Shown in pieces: positions 1-10,739 of a stretch of 64,000 nt of DNA. Both the position numbers and the translations under genes were made by a program. The notes below the pieces were generated by a model. The model did no database searches, was not told where the DNA came from, and saw only the letters and a program-made list of their open reading frames with translations. The stretch comes from Neoceratodus forsteri (taxonomy: Eukaryota > Chordata > Ceratodontiformes > Ceratodontidae), in the NCBI GenBank assembly GCA_016271365.2, contig CM057458.1, forward strand, positions 200,604,501-200,668,500, read 5' to 3'. Within the stretch, counting starts at the first letter, position 1. Every line of letters begins with the position of its first letter.

Positions 1-12
1 ATACAGAGATTG

Positions 13-803
13 CTAAACTTTTAACCAGTCCTTGTCACCTTTTGTAAGACTGAGCTCCTGCTGCCAGTAAAAACAAATTCCTTTTGGACGATGGGGGTCT
101 TGAGCCTGAAAGATCTTGTAGAGATAGGAGATTGCATGAGGCTGCTTAGCAGCTTCCAGGAGAACCTGCTTCACCAGATTAGCCACAGGGAGCCAAGGAA
201 AAGGGCGCAGAGAGGCAGAAAGTGCTCCCCTCAATTGAAGCATTTTGAAAGGGTTCCGGGCAGGAGGATGGAGTCTAAGCAAGAGTTCTGCTGCTTTGCT
301 TAACCTGCCATTTTCCAAAATAGTGGAGGTGGGTATCCCCCACAGGCTATGGCAAAAAAGTGCTGGGATGATATGGTTCACAGTTTTGAAGTTGGAGTTT
401 CCCAGCACTGGTTGGTCCAGGTCATTGCAGAAAGATCTGGAGAGAAGAGAGCATATTTGATGCAAAGCCTTAATGGATCACCAGATAGGGGGTGTCTTTA
501 AAGTGGAGGAGAGTCCAGATGGTTTGGAATAGAGAAGTGATTGCAAAGTGAGGCCGTGAGATCTACAAAGTTATAGTTCAAGATGTAACCATAGAGGGAT
601 GTACGCCTCTATGGTCCCATCCATATGCTTTGTGTTCCATCTGAAGATCTTGCTACAGTGGATAGTGCAAAAGTATAAGAGGAAGTTGGGGAGACATCGC
701 CCACCCACCTCCTGAGGGTGGGTAAGTTTATAATATGCCCGGGGAAATACTTTTCTTGCCATAGGAATTCAGAGAAAAAGAGTATAGTTGGGTGAACCAT
801 CAT
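13..803 (-). pseudogene. L1 ORF2 C-terminal region
   Basis: Two overlapping frames belong to the part of L1 ORF2 downstream of the RT. At 571-803 the text GGRCLPNFLLYF matches the G-G-x-x-L-P-x-F-x-x-Y-Y signature of L1 C-termini, followed by a W-rich helix. At 13-465 a PLLSRLYKIL-like stretch and KGICFYWQQELSL precede a terminal W. Frameshifts separate the pieces. The final Cys-rich motif expected further downstream would lie left of the window. Confidence 0.65.
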
Positions 804-1092
804 TTGGTGAGATAGGGGCAGATCATACTAAGAGGATAAAGCAACCATGGCAGGATATTCATTTTGATTACGTTTATGCGACCTCATAATGACAAAGGAA
901 GATATGTCCAGCACTGTAGGTCTGCTTTAACAGAGGCAAGGATAGGCGAGAGGTTAAGTTTGGCTATGTGTGACAAAGTACAAGGGAGTTAGATACCGAG
1001 ATATGTAAGAGCTGTGGGTTCCCAGGCCAGTCCCAGATCGGTAACCCAAGGCTTCTGGACAAAACCATTAAGGGGCATAACACAAGATTTCG

Positions 1093-1986
1093 CTAGGTTA
1101 ATCCTGAAATCTGTGAAAAATGATGTATCATGTTAAGGGCTGTGGGAATGGAAGACTGCAGATGCACCAGGTGCAAGAGAAGGTCATCAGCATAGACTGA
1201 CAAAGAGAAAGAGAGCTGTCTAATTTGGATGCCTCGGACCTCAGTGCAGGCCTGCAGGGATTGGATGAGAGGTTCCAAGGAAAGGTTATAAAGGAAAGGG
1301 GATAAGTGGTAGCCCTGCCTAGTGCTGCAGCTCAGAGGAAATAGGTCAGAAAGGACTCTGTTGCATCTGACTTTCATGGTTGGGTTACAGTATAACACCC
1401 GGAGCCAATCACAGAAGGGGAAGGGGTAGCCAAACCTGTCCAGGACAGCAAAAAGGAAAGGCCAAGAAATGCAGTAAAATACTATCTCAGGGTCTAGGGA
1501 AACCAAAACCATGGGTGTAGAGCTGGTGGCTGCCGAGGCCATAAGCTGTAGTACCTTACATGTATGGTCAGAGTAATCCTGGCCAGCCACAAAGACTACT
1601 TGCGAATGACTCAGCAAACCTTGCCATACCTGGTGTAAAAGATTAGCTAGGATTTTTGCCAATATTTTTATGTCTGTATTTAACAAGGATATAGGATGGT
1701 AATTGCCAGGCAGGAGGGGAGATTTACCAGGTTTTGGAAGCACTGAAATCCAGGCTTGAGTAAAAGAGTGATCAGATAGCCCAGAGGAGTGAAGGTCACT
1801 GAACAACTGGGATAAAAATGGGACTAATTCATCCTGGAAGGTTGCATAGGAAAAAGCATTAAAGCCATCAGGGCCCGGTGCTTTCGCCTTAGGGAGCTGT
1901 GCTGTCACCTGTTTGACCTCAACAACCAAAATAGGTGCCTGTAAGAGAGCTTGCTGTCCAGGAGTGAGAGTTGGCAAGGATAACAA
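1093..1986 (-). pseudogene. L1 reverse transcriptase domain
   Basis: An open stretch of 297 codons holds the main RT blocks in order: KAPGPDGFNAFSYATF (block 1), WISVLPKPGK and NYHPISLLNTDIKILAKILA (block 2), a QGYHLSPFLYNLSLEPL block, and the catalytic box YADD at 1,183-1,194, which is intact. The HPISLLN and LAKILA words are diagnostic of the L1 clade. The frame closes just after YADD at a TGA, although the thumb region continues in other frames. The palm is well preserved but the element cannot make a full protein. Confidence 0.88.
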
Positions 1987-2176
1987 GTCTTAGAAATGAT
2001 TTATAGAGGGTGCGTCGTGCTGATGATCAGCCTCTGGAGTGTATAAATTTTCATAAAATTGTTTAAAAGTTGCAGCTATCTCCCTGGGCTCAATGAGGAT
2101 CGATCCAGGTGAGACAGGCTGCAGACCTTGATTCATAATCAGCCCCCCCTTAAGCTAGGATACAAAAGTATTTAGC

Positions 2177-2660
2177 TCATAGGGCATTTAGATGGGCCCA
2201 GTTGTTCATGTTGGACAAAGAGGACAAGGCTCGCTCCAGCTCCCTGATCTGAGGAAGCAACAGTTTGGTGGCTGATTCCCTGGATTTCTTGGCTTTGGCA
2301 GCCAGCCAGATGCACTCACCCCTGATGGCACACTTTGCAGCCCCCCACAACATATCCAAGGGAGTAACTGAACCGAGGTTGTCCCTGAAGAAGTTTTGGA
2401 TATAGAGTGGGAGGGCTTGGACAAACTGTATATCCCGCAAGAGTCTGGAATTGAGCCTCCAAGTTCTACCATGAGGTTCCATGCCACCAAGGAATGCTCC
2501 ATGTAAACTGGGGCGTGGTCCAAAAGGACCTTAGGGAGGATATCACAAACCCTGAGCCCAGGGAGAATAGACAGCGACATCAGAAAGTAATCGATGCGAG
2601 AAAAAGAGTTGTGAGGGTGGGAGTGAAAGGTAAAATGTCTGTCCGTGGGATATAAAATAT
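2177..2660 (-). pseudogene. L1 ORF2 fragment: end of endonuclease and linker
   Basis: The frame around 2,510-2,660 reads FTFHSHPHNSFSRIDYFLMS, the C-terminal signature of apurinic-type (APE) endonucleases of LINEs: F-x-S, then S-R-I-D-Y-F. The SDH box has become LDHAPVY. A second frame (2,177-2,482) carries the linker, with a WRLNSRLL-like segment and a basic helix, typical of the stretch between endonuclease and RT in L1-clade proteins. The frame change between the two shows decay. The domain would nick target DNA to start reverse transcription. The catalytic N-terminal half is absent. Confidence 0.75.
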
Positions 2661-2698
2661 GCATCCCAATCACATATCTGGAATGTGTAGTACGGTAT

Positions 2699-2747
2699 GG
2701 GCTGCATGCCCATTGGCTCTCAATGTGGACCAATGGGCATACAGCCC
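2699..2747. repeat. Hairpin with 18-bp arms
   Basis: GGGCTGCATGCCCATTGG (2,699-2,716) is followed after 13 bases by its reverse complement with one mismatch (2,730-2,747). The flanks ACGGTA and TACCG extend the stem further with one bulge. The DNA is GC-rich compared with its neighbours. It sits just outside the broken end of the L1 remnant and 100 bp before a minisatellite. No protein function is implied. Confidence 0.85.
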
Positions 2748-2841
2748 TACCGATGGTGTCAGTCAGCGGACGGGCGGGCAGCAGGCGGGTGGTGCTACCC
2801 GCGCATTGACTGGGGAGCGAGGTGGTGGGGATCAGTGGGTG

Positions 2842-3360
2842 GGTGGGGAGGGGGTCCACCGTACCACCAGGGATGATAGGTTTTCTTTAATTCTATTGCA
2901 GCCCGTGATCAGGCAGACAGGTCCACTGGACCACCAGGGATAATATGGATTTTCATTTATTTACTTAGCCCGTGATCGGGCAGGCAGGTCCACTGGATGA
3001 CCAGTGATAATAGGGATTTTCATTTATTTACTTAGCCCATGATCAGGCGGGCAGGTCCACTGGACCACCAGGGATAATAGGGATTTTCATTGATTTACTT
3101 AGCCCGCGATCGGGGGCAGGTCCACTGGACCACCAGGGATAATAGGGATTTTCATTTATTTACTTAGCCCATGATCAGGCGGGCAGGTCCACTGGACCAC
3201 CAGGGATAATAGGGATTTTCATTGATTTACTTAGCCCGCGATCGGGCGGGCAGGTCCACTGGACCACCAGGGATAATAGGGATTTACATTTATTTACTTA
3301 GCCCGCGATCAGGCTGGCAGTGGTCCACTGGGCCACCAGGGATATAGGGGTTCTTTTATT
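2842..3360. repeat. 67-bp minisatellite, about 7-8 units
   Basis: The anchor GCCCGTGATC (or GCCCATGATC / GCCCGCGATC) recurs at 2,901, 2,968, 3,035, 3,102, 3,167, 3,234 and 3,301, a spacing of 67 bp with one 65-bp unit. Each unit also carries GGTCCACTGGACCACC, itself a near-palindrome, and an A/T-rich half with TTCATTTATTTACTTA. A diverged unit precedes the array and another follows it. Internal units are nearly identical, so the array was recently amplified or homogenised. Confidence 0.95.
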
Positions 3361-3407
3361 TTACAAATGCCTGCCATCGGGCATGGGGGGTGCAGCCGGA
3401 GCTCGGG

Positions 3408-3474
3408 TGGCCACCCACAGGTGGCAGCTGCCATGTTGCGCCCTGCAGTGCGGCAGCTCACCTGTGGGTGGCCA
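3408..3474. repeat. Hairpin with 23-25-bp arms
   Basis: The arm at 3,408-3,432 pairs with 3,452-3,474. Apart from a 2-base bulge the arms are perfectly complementary, around a 19-base loop. It follows the minisatellite directly and is strongly GC-rich. With the hairpin at 2,699 and the palindrome at 3,697 it forms a cluster of folded DNA. Confidence 0.85.
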
Positions 3475-3696
3475 TCCATTGTTCCTTTTTTTTTTTTGGA
3501 TCAACTTTGTGCTGGCACAGGTAGGGGTTGAGCATGCATGGCTCCGCACATCCCGGGCTGAATATCGGACTGTGCAGAGTATGCATGGGCACACACCCCC
3601 GCACCTGTGCCTGCATACATTACTGGTGTGCTCCGGCGCATTGGGATTTGTGCCGCGTACTTTTCCCTTTTGAATATCACGTCGGGGCGCATCAGT

Positions 3697-3737
3697 GGGT
3701 TGCGCATGGCGCAACACTGTTGCGCCATGTGCAACCC
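3697..3737. repeat. 41-bp near-perfect palindrome
   Basis: Two 20-base arms (3,697-3,716 and 3,718-3,737) flank a single base and differ at one position. The core is TGGCGCAACACTGTTGCGCCA. The phrase CCCTTTTGAATAT occurs both before (about 3,665) and after (about 3,735) the palindrome, so the unit may be part of a small repeated module. The CpG-rich sequence is unusual for this AT-rich window. Confidence 0.85.
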
Positions 3738-3749
3738 TTTTGAATATCT

Positions 3750-5785
3750 GGGCCTTTGTGTCTTTCACACAGAGAGTAAAGAGGGAGTCCTGTCTTGGTT
3801 TCTGGCCCATCTTTCTGCTTCTCTGTTTCCCTATTATACCTCATTTGTGTGAACTTTTTGGATATCTCTTGTGCCCTAATTTCATATAACTCATTCTCAC
3901 TGCAATTCCATTGAATAGGTAGGAATTAACTGTGGGGTATAATATGAATAAGATGGCTAGTGTGGCTACTTGAAGCCTGTAAAATCAAATTCCGGTTAAT
4001 CTCCTTTGAGATTAAATCTGTTATCACATTCCTATTTATCCTCTGCTGATCTGCAAATCCAGGAAATGAATGCTACTTACATCATACTTTAAGGTAAACC
4101 TGAGATTTTTCATTGCTGTCTTCCATGTAAGGTTTGAAGGTCTGTAGTTCATCCGGTGTACCTCACCAAATCACTGTGAGGTTGTCTATGTATCTTCTAC
4201 AAATAATAACATGTTTATAAAAGGGATTTAAATCTGGTTGTTGTATTGCGATTTTGTCCCATAGCCCTAAGTACAGATTTGCATAGCTTGGTGCTAGTGA
4301 TGTGCCCACTGCTCTATGCACAGCACTTTATCAGCACTTTACCTTTCATGTGATATTGTAAGTAATAAAAGTTTTGGTGCTTCAGTTTCTTTGTCCCTGA
4401 CCTCTTTAGCTGGGTTTTGGAGGGGTGCAATGTTTGTTAGGTTTGCTGTGTTAGCTTGTACCTATTGCACACTGATTTTCCCCTAGGCAACCCTGCTGTT
4501 CCTTAAAACATTGAAGAACCAATATGTTTTAAAAAAAATAATTGCAGGGATCAGAAATTACTGTTTTTTTTTTTTTTTAAGGAAAATTGGCTGAGGACCA
4601 AGGGAGATAGAGTCCTTCTTTTCAAAAGTGTTTCTTTATCCTGTATCTGTAGCAAACAGCTGTTCTAAATAGGGCCAGCATCGGGGAATTCAGCATCATT
4701 AACTCTTCTGCTAAGCCAGCAAGTACTGATGTATAGGGATTCCCTGGCCAGTTACACCACTCTTGGTGCATTTACATTACTTGTTGTAATGTGCAGCATT
4801 GTTATTAAATTTCTTGCACCATCTGATCATAAAACTGTGCATCCACACTGTATTTCCCCAGTAGTGCTGCCTCTGCTCTTTAATGTTGCGAGCAGTTTAT
4901 AAAAGGGAGGGGCATGGCATGAGGATCCACAATGGGGGTTCATAGAAGAGAATCAGTCTGCAGCACTGCTAGTGAAGCAGAGGGCTCACACCAGTAGTTA
5001 GAGGTGGCAAGCCAGGATTATTTCACCTAGATCCAAGCCAGAGCTGAGCCAGGGGTCTGGCTTGACTATGAGCCAAAATATGAGCTGAGCCCTGGCTACC
5101 GCGGGCTGCTCTGTGCATAGGAATTGAATGTTTCAGACACTACAGTAATGGCTCAGGCTGACAAAATTGCTTACTTTGGCCACAAATGACTCAGCTTGAC
5201 CTTGGCTCTCAAGAGCTTATGGAGGTTGAGCCGAGCCAAGCCAAGTCTAGCTCGAGCCTGCTCTGACATGCACACCTCTACCAATGGCTATAGTGTCACG
5301 CTCCATACCACTAAGGAAGTGCACCAGCGTCACACTGAAGTGGCTCCACAGTGCTTCAACATCTGTCCAGACAACAATGCCTGCAGCAGATCAACTTCTC
5401 TGCACTGATTGCTGCCATGTAGAAAACCTCTGATTCTTTACACCACAACAAATGTGAGTTCTAAGCACTGAGCTCAGTTATGAGTGTTCAAAGGACAGTT
5501 CAATATATTGGAGGGCAGAAGGGAGGACCTGTAACTGCACACTGTAGTTGTGGCCCCTCATCCTCCCCCCCCGCCCACTAGAAAGCAAAATAATGACTTC
5601 TGCCCTACACCCTTCCATAGCACACAAATAAATGCAGATTTATTAGCAAACAGGACATAGGAAAGGAACATGGCTGGTTAGAATAAGTGGTGGGTGAGGT
5701 GGCTGAAAACTGCTTCACAAAGTACTTCATCAAGTTGGCAAACATTTGTGAAATGTGAAGTGCCAACTTCACTAAGTTCCTTCCA
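3750..5785. other. Region without recognised gene
   Basis: I see no convincing coding frame. There are T-runs near 4,563-4,580 and a GAGCC/GAGCCA-rich patch at about 5,030-5,260 that looks like decayed short-word repetition. Short frames here have no recognisable motif. Confidence 0.5.
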
Positions 5786-5789
5786 GGCA

Positions 5790-7660
5790 AAGTGGCTGAG
5801 GAAAAGATAGCCAACTCAGTTAAGAAGGGGATAAAACCTTTATAGGTACATCAGGGAGCGAAGGAAGACCAATGAAGGGATAGTGAGGCTTAATAAAGGG
5901 GAGGGAGGGTGGGCAGAAGGTGACCGTGAAAAGGCAGAGATACTAAACAAATATTTTGCTCAGTATTTACAAAGGAAGAGGGAGGTACCTAAAACAAACA
6001 GTAGAAACACTCTGGATACAGAAGTTGATACCAGCCCATTTACAGAAGAAAGGGTTCTGAAAGAACTTTTAAAACTGAAGGTGGACAAAGCAATGGGGCC
6101 TGATGGAATTCATCCCAGAATTCTAAAAGAACTAAGGGTAGAACTAGTGACACCACTGACTACCCTCTTTAACAAATAATGGGAGGATGGGGTGGTACCC
6201 GAGGACTGGAGGAAGGCAGATGTGATTCCCCTTCACAAAAGTGGGAGCAAAGCAGAAGCAGAAAACTACAGACCTGTTAGTTTAACCTCAGTGGTAGGGA
6301 AAATGATGGAATCACTTCTGAAGGAAAGAATTGTCGAGTATCTAGAGGCCAGAGGGGCACAGGACCCAAGGCAGCATGGATTCACAGTGGGAAGGTCATG
6401 CCAGACAAATCTGATAGATTTCTTTGACTGGGTGACCAAAGTAGTAGATCAGGGAGGGGCTGTGGACATGGCCTACCTAGACTTTAGCAAGGCATTTGAC
6501 ATAGTCCCACACAAAAGATTAATATACAAGTTAGCCAGCCTGGGAGTGGGTCCCAAGATGACATCCTGGGTAAAGAATGGGCTGGAGAATAGGACACAGA
6601 GAGTAATAGTAAATAGAGTCCACTCTGAAGAAAGGGGTTACTAGTGGGGTACCGAGGGTTCAGTATGGGACGGTCCTCTTCAATGTCTTTATCTCTCGAC
6701 ATTGCAGAGGGATCAAGGAAAAAGTATGTCTCTTTGCAGATACACAAAGATCTGCAACAGAGTTGATGCACAAGGTAGGTGGAAAGGATGAAGGGACTTG
6801 GCAAGGTTAGAGGAATGGTCAAATGTATGGCAGCTTCGATTCAATGCTAAGAAGTGCAAGGTAATGCACCTGGGAAACAAAAACCCAGGGGAAGAGTACA
6901 CAATGGGGGGTGAGATACTAACAACAACAAAAATGGAAAGGGACCTGGGAGAAGTCATATCAGATGACCTAAAGGTGGGCAAGCAATGTGAGAGGGCAGC
7001 AAGGAGGGCTGGGGGATACTGGGATGCATAGGGAGAGGCATCACCAGTAGAAAACAGGAAGTTATTATCCCTCTGTACAGACAGCTGGTCAGACCCCATC
7101 TGGAGTACTGTGTGCAGTTCTGGAGACCCAATCTCCGCAAAGACATAGACAGGATGGAAGCTGTCCAGAGGAGGGCAACTAAATGGTGCAGGGTCTGCAC
7201 TGGAAGACATATGAAGAGAGACTTAAGGAGCTTAACATGTATAGCCTCGAGGAAAGGAGGAGAGGGGGACATGATAGAAACTTTCAAGTACCTCAAGGGA
7301 ATCAACAAAGTCCAAGAGGGTAGCATCTTTCAAAAAAAGAGGTGTGCAAGAACAAGGGGGCACAATTTGAAGATGGGGGCAGCTCAGAGGTAATTTAAGG
7401 AAGTATTTTTTCACAGAGAGGGTTGTGGATGCATGGAACGGCCTTCCAGAGGAGGTTGTGAAGTCAAAAACAGTGGTGGAATTCAAGCATGCATGGGACA
7501 GTCATAAGGCAATTCTAGGGAGTGGGGGTAGGAAGAAGTAGGCTGCTGGTTAACTAGGATCTGCAGCTTATCCACTAGGTAAGGAAATGGGCAGACTGGG
7601 TGGGCCAAAGTGGTCCTTATCTGTCGTCAAATTCTATGTTTCTATGTTTCTATGTTTTTT
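5790..7660 (+). mobile_element. CR1-type LINE, 5'-truncated copy 1
   Basis: The block starts inside ORF2 (EKIANSVKKG, also present in the CR1 at 23-26 kb) and runs to the tail, with GGGCAGACTGGGTGGGCC, TTATCTG and a run of TTCTATG words near 7,635-7,655. That short tandem 3' end without a long poly(A) is the CR1 hallmark. The copy is about 1.9 kb against about 4.5 kb for a full CR1. It is the same subfamily as the copies at 22.9-26.6, 42.8-43.9 and 50.3-51.8 kb. Confidence 0.9.
5883..7580 (+). pseudogene. CR1 ORF2: reverse transcriptase and C-terminus, broken
   Basis: RT blocks are clear: MGPDGIHPRILKEL (about 6,093-6,135), WRKADVIPLHKSG and YRPVSLTSVVGK, QHGFTVGRSCQTNLIDFFDW, and DMAYLDFSKAFDIVPH. 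The frame is interrupted at 6,178 (TAA) and again near 6,643. At the catalytic site (about 6,733-6,745) a one-base deletion turns the expected FADD into FAD followed by a shifted frame, so the second catalytic Asp is lost. Downstream, NAKKCKVMHLG, a FWRP segment (about 7,112) and MIETFKYLKGINKV mark the C-terminal part. The copy is dead. Confidence 0.88.
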
Positions 7661-9690
7661 CAATGCGAACTGAGCAAAATTTGCTTGCAAAGTTTCCACT
7701 TTGCAAAGTGCTTCATGGAAAAAGAGTCACTTCATGTGACACACTTTATAAAAACAGTCAAGTGCAATCTGAGGTTTCCAATGAAAAATTCACAAAACTT
7801 CACAAAGGCAAATGTCAGCCATTTTGCAGCAACTTTGCTGTCAAAGTTTAAATTGGCTGCATCTCTAGTTAAAATCTTGTGGGTGATAGGCACCCCACAA
7901 GCACTGCAACTTTCACAATAAACAATATGCAAACAAGATAATGTCAGTTTGGTTCAGTTATGAACACATACATCACAAAAAAAATAGAGTTTCTTTTGTT
8001 TAAAAGGGTTGGATCATCAGCAGGGAAATCATACAAAATCCAAAGTCCCGGGCTGGACCAGTAGCATGGAGGGCTGAGGCATCCATGCCTTACCTCCTGC
8101 CATGCCAGCAACCCGTGTTAGCGGTGAGAGTGGGTTGCCAGTGGTTGGCCAGGGAGGGAAAAGGATCAAGTGTCCAGAGGACAGCTCTCCTCTCCCAGTG
8201 AGGGTGGCTTGGCTGTCCCATGGAATGACTGCTCCACATGTGGAGGCCTGAGGGTAGAGTGGGACTCCACAGCATGCGTATGCCTCCACGTATGTGTGCT
8301 GATATGTTGCACCCCAGCAACACGGAGGGTCAGGGTGAAAAATGGTATAAAAACACCCATGGCTGCGAGATGACAGTTGACAATTGACCCCCCAGGCTCC
8401 ACACCAGTGGCCCGGCAAGCCAGGTCCTGTGGCTAGGCCAGCATGAAGCTAAGATACCAGAGGAGCCAGGTGATGGGACTGGGGGGATCGATTAGATAGT
8501 GGCCACCGGGGCAGACAAGGAGCATAAGCTATTAATAAAAAAAAAATCCTGCACATTGATTCCCCCCTACTTCAGCTATGATAATGAGAAGGCATTAAAA
8601 ACATTTGGTAGAATGGGGCTTTAGTAGTCTAGAGTACTCTAAAAAATGACCTGCAGACTCCCTAGTGAGGTGATGTACCTGGTATCTAGCATTTGTAGGC
8701 TGGATTAGCCGCTTTGGTGTTCCCTCCTGCGATACTGTATCTGCATGTCCCCTTGGCTGTCCACTGTACTGAGGCCTTGCCACTCATGGTCCTCTGGTTA
8801 CTCTACCATGCTAAGTCATCTAGCCATTCTGCAGCTCCCAGTTGTCTAGTTGATCCCCATCCTTTCATCACTTCACAGTTCTTAGTCCTCTGATTGCTCT
8901 GCTGCTCCTGGTCCTCTGGTGGGCTCACCCTTGAACCTTATGGCAATTGTAGTCCCCAACTACAGGCTGGGGTTGCCTCTCACTGCTTGACTGATGTTTG
9001 GGCTTGTAAACATGTAAGCCCACCCTATCTAGCCTCAGGCCCTAGAGCTGTCTATACCCAACAAGTCCCACATGCAAGAAAGTAAGGACAAGGAGCAAGA
9101 AACTGGGCAGACCCAAGTTGCACCAGATGGGACAGAGACAACCCCTTGCAGTAGGCTCTAACTGTATGAGAGGACACTAGTGGCTGTAAGGGGAAAAGCC
9201 TTGTCCCAGTCTGAGTGGGGAGAACCCCTATGGCTCACTACCTCTGGCCCCCTAGAAGGAAGCACTGAAGATTCCCCTGCTCCTTTGCTCTTATCTGCCC
9301 CAGAAAGCCTATCCCTGGCTGACACCCAATGAGAGGATCCCCTGTCCACTTCTGTTGAGCAGGATACAGACTGTGGGGGCAACAGACGTATCTCTCACAG
9401 CCTCCTGCTGGCCCAGCCATGACCTGTGCAGTACTTGTGGTGCTGATGCTTCACCCAGCCCTATTGACACAGTGGTTCAAAGAAACTGCAACTCCACTGC
9501 ACCACTCCTCCTCAACCATGGTAAATTTAAAAAGAAATGTGGTTCTAATACCTTTTTCCTTCTGGCTGTGTAGCAATCTCAGATGGCCACCACTCTTGCT
9601 CACCACTATCCAACCCAATGTCCTACTCCCATGCAGTGCTAAACAACAAAGAGAGAAAATGAGAGTGGACACTGCTTTTTAAGCACCCTC
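7660..9690. other. Region without recognised gene
   Basis: 7,660-7,930 is AT-rich with repeated CTTCACAAA/CTTTGCAAAG words. Similar words flank the CR1 on its left (about 5,705-5,790), so the CR1 may have inserted into one older repeat. 8,030-8,480 is GC-rich with several overlapping short frames on both strands, none with a recognisable domain. 8,500-9,690 shows nothing I can name. Confidence 0.45.
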
Positions 9691-10735
9691 CCATCCTGCT
9701 ATAGATAGTGGAGTTCCTGGAAGTAAATGGTTTTCAGGATGAAAATCAGCATGGGTTTGTCTGGGGTAAATCATGTCAAAGCAGCCTGGTGGAATTCTTT
9801 GACTGGGTGACACGGTACCTAGATGTGGGTAAGCCAGTTGATATTGTATATCTGAATTTCAGAAAAGTTTTTGATTCCGTCCCACATGGGATATTGATCT
9901 GGAAGCTGAGTGAACTGGGGTTGGGGGAGAAATTGGGGAGATGGGTGGCAAATTTGCTCAAGGATAGGAAACAGAGGGTCATAGTGGGGGGACAGATATC
10001 AACACCCAGAGGAGTCATCAGTGGAGTCCCACAGGGCTCGGTCCTGGGCCCAGTCCTCTTTAACATGTTCATCGTGGACATCAGGTTGGGGGTGGCTAGC
10101 AAAATGAGTTTGTTCGCTGATAACACCAAAGTGGGGGCAGTGGTTGAAAATGAGGAGGGGAGAAGGGCACTCCAAGAAGACTTAGATACTGGATAGTTGG
10201 GCCCAAAAGTGGCAGTTGGGGTTCAATGCATGCAAATACTGTGTGCTGCACTTGGGAGGGAGGAACCTCAGGTTCACTTATCACATGGGGGGGGTTGAGC
10301 TGTCTGTCATGCAGGCGGCAAAGGACCTGGGAGTGTTAGTGGATGGTAAGGGGAACAACTCAGAGCATTGTAGAATAGCAGCGTAGAAAGCTAATAAGAT
10401 GCTTGGTTGCATAGCTAGGGGTATTACATCCAGAAGAGGGGAGATTATTCTGCCATTGTACAATGCACTGGTGAGGCCATACCTGGAGTACTGTGTCCAG
10501 TTCTGGAGACCCCAGCTAAAGAAGGATGTGGTACTGCTGGAGAGAGTCCAGAGAAGGGCAATCAAAATGATTCAGGGAATGGAGGGGGTGACGTATGAGG
10601 ATAGGCTCAGAAAACTGAACATGTACACGTTGGAGGACAGAAGGGACAGGGGGACATGATAGAGACTTTCAGAAACCTGAAAGGGTTCAATAAGGGGAAT
10701 GTTGATGAGCTTTTCCAACTAAAGGAAGGGGGATC
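9690..10735 (+). mobile_element. CR1-like LINE, second subfamily, RT fragment
   Basis: A 162-codon frame (9,708-10,196) reads ENQHGFVWGKSCQSSLVEFF, DIVYLNFRKVFDSVPHG and GVPQGSVLGPVLFNMFIVDI, the central RT blocks of the CR1 group. It differs at many positions from the other CR1 copies here, so it is a separate subfamily. The catalytic box at 10,112-10,123 reads FADN, not FADD. The C-terminal part (10,399-10,659: LGCIARGITSRRGEI, PLYNALVRPYLEYCVQFWRP) lies in another frame after an in-frame TAG at about 10,194. The copy is truncated at both ends and stops near 10,735 without a tail. Confidence 0.85.
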
Positions 10736-10739
10736 TGAA

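Larger units (their letters stand above)
1..2660 (-). mobile_element. L1-clade LINE remnant, ORF2 part only
   Basis: Read on the minus strand, this block gives the expected order of an L1-type ORF2 protein: end of the endonuclease, linker, reverse transcriptase, then C-terminal region. The 3' end lies beyond the left edge of the window. On the right, endonuclease homology stops near 2,660, where unrelated hairpin-rich DNA begins, so the copy is 5'-truncated or interrupted. Several frameshifts and stops separate the pieces, so it is a dead copy. The clade call rests on the RT and C-terminal motifs and was not tested by phylogeny. Confidence 0.85.

Noticed and set aside
2901..3360. Regularly spaced repeats as a possible CRISPR array
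   Set aside because: Units are contiguous, with no unique spacers, and the context is eukaryotic.
8029..8418. GC-rich overlapping frames as a possible host exon
   Set aside because: Frames are open on both strands because of composition. No domain, conserved motif or matching splice sites were seen.
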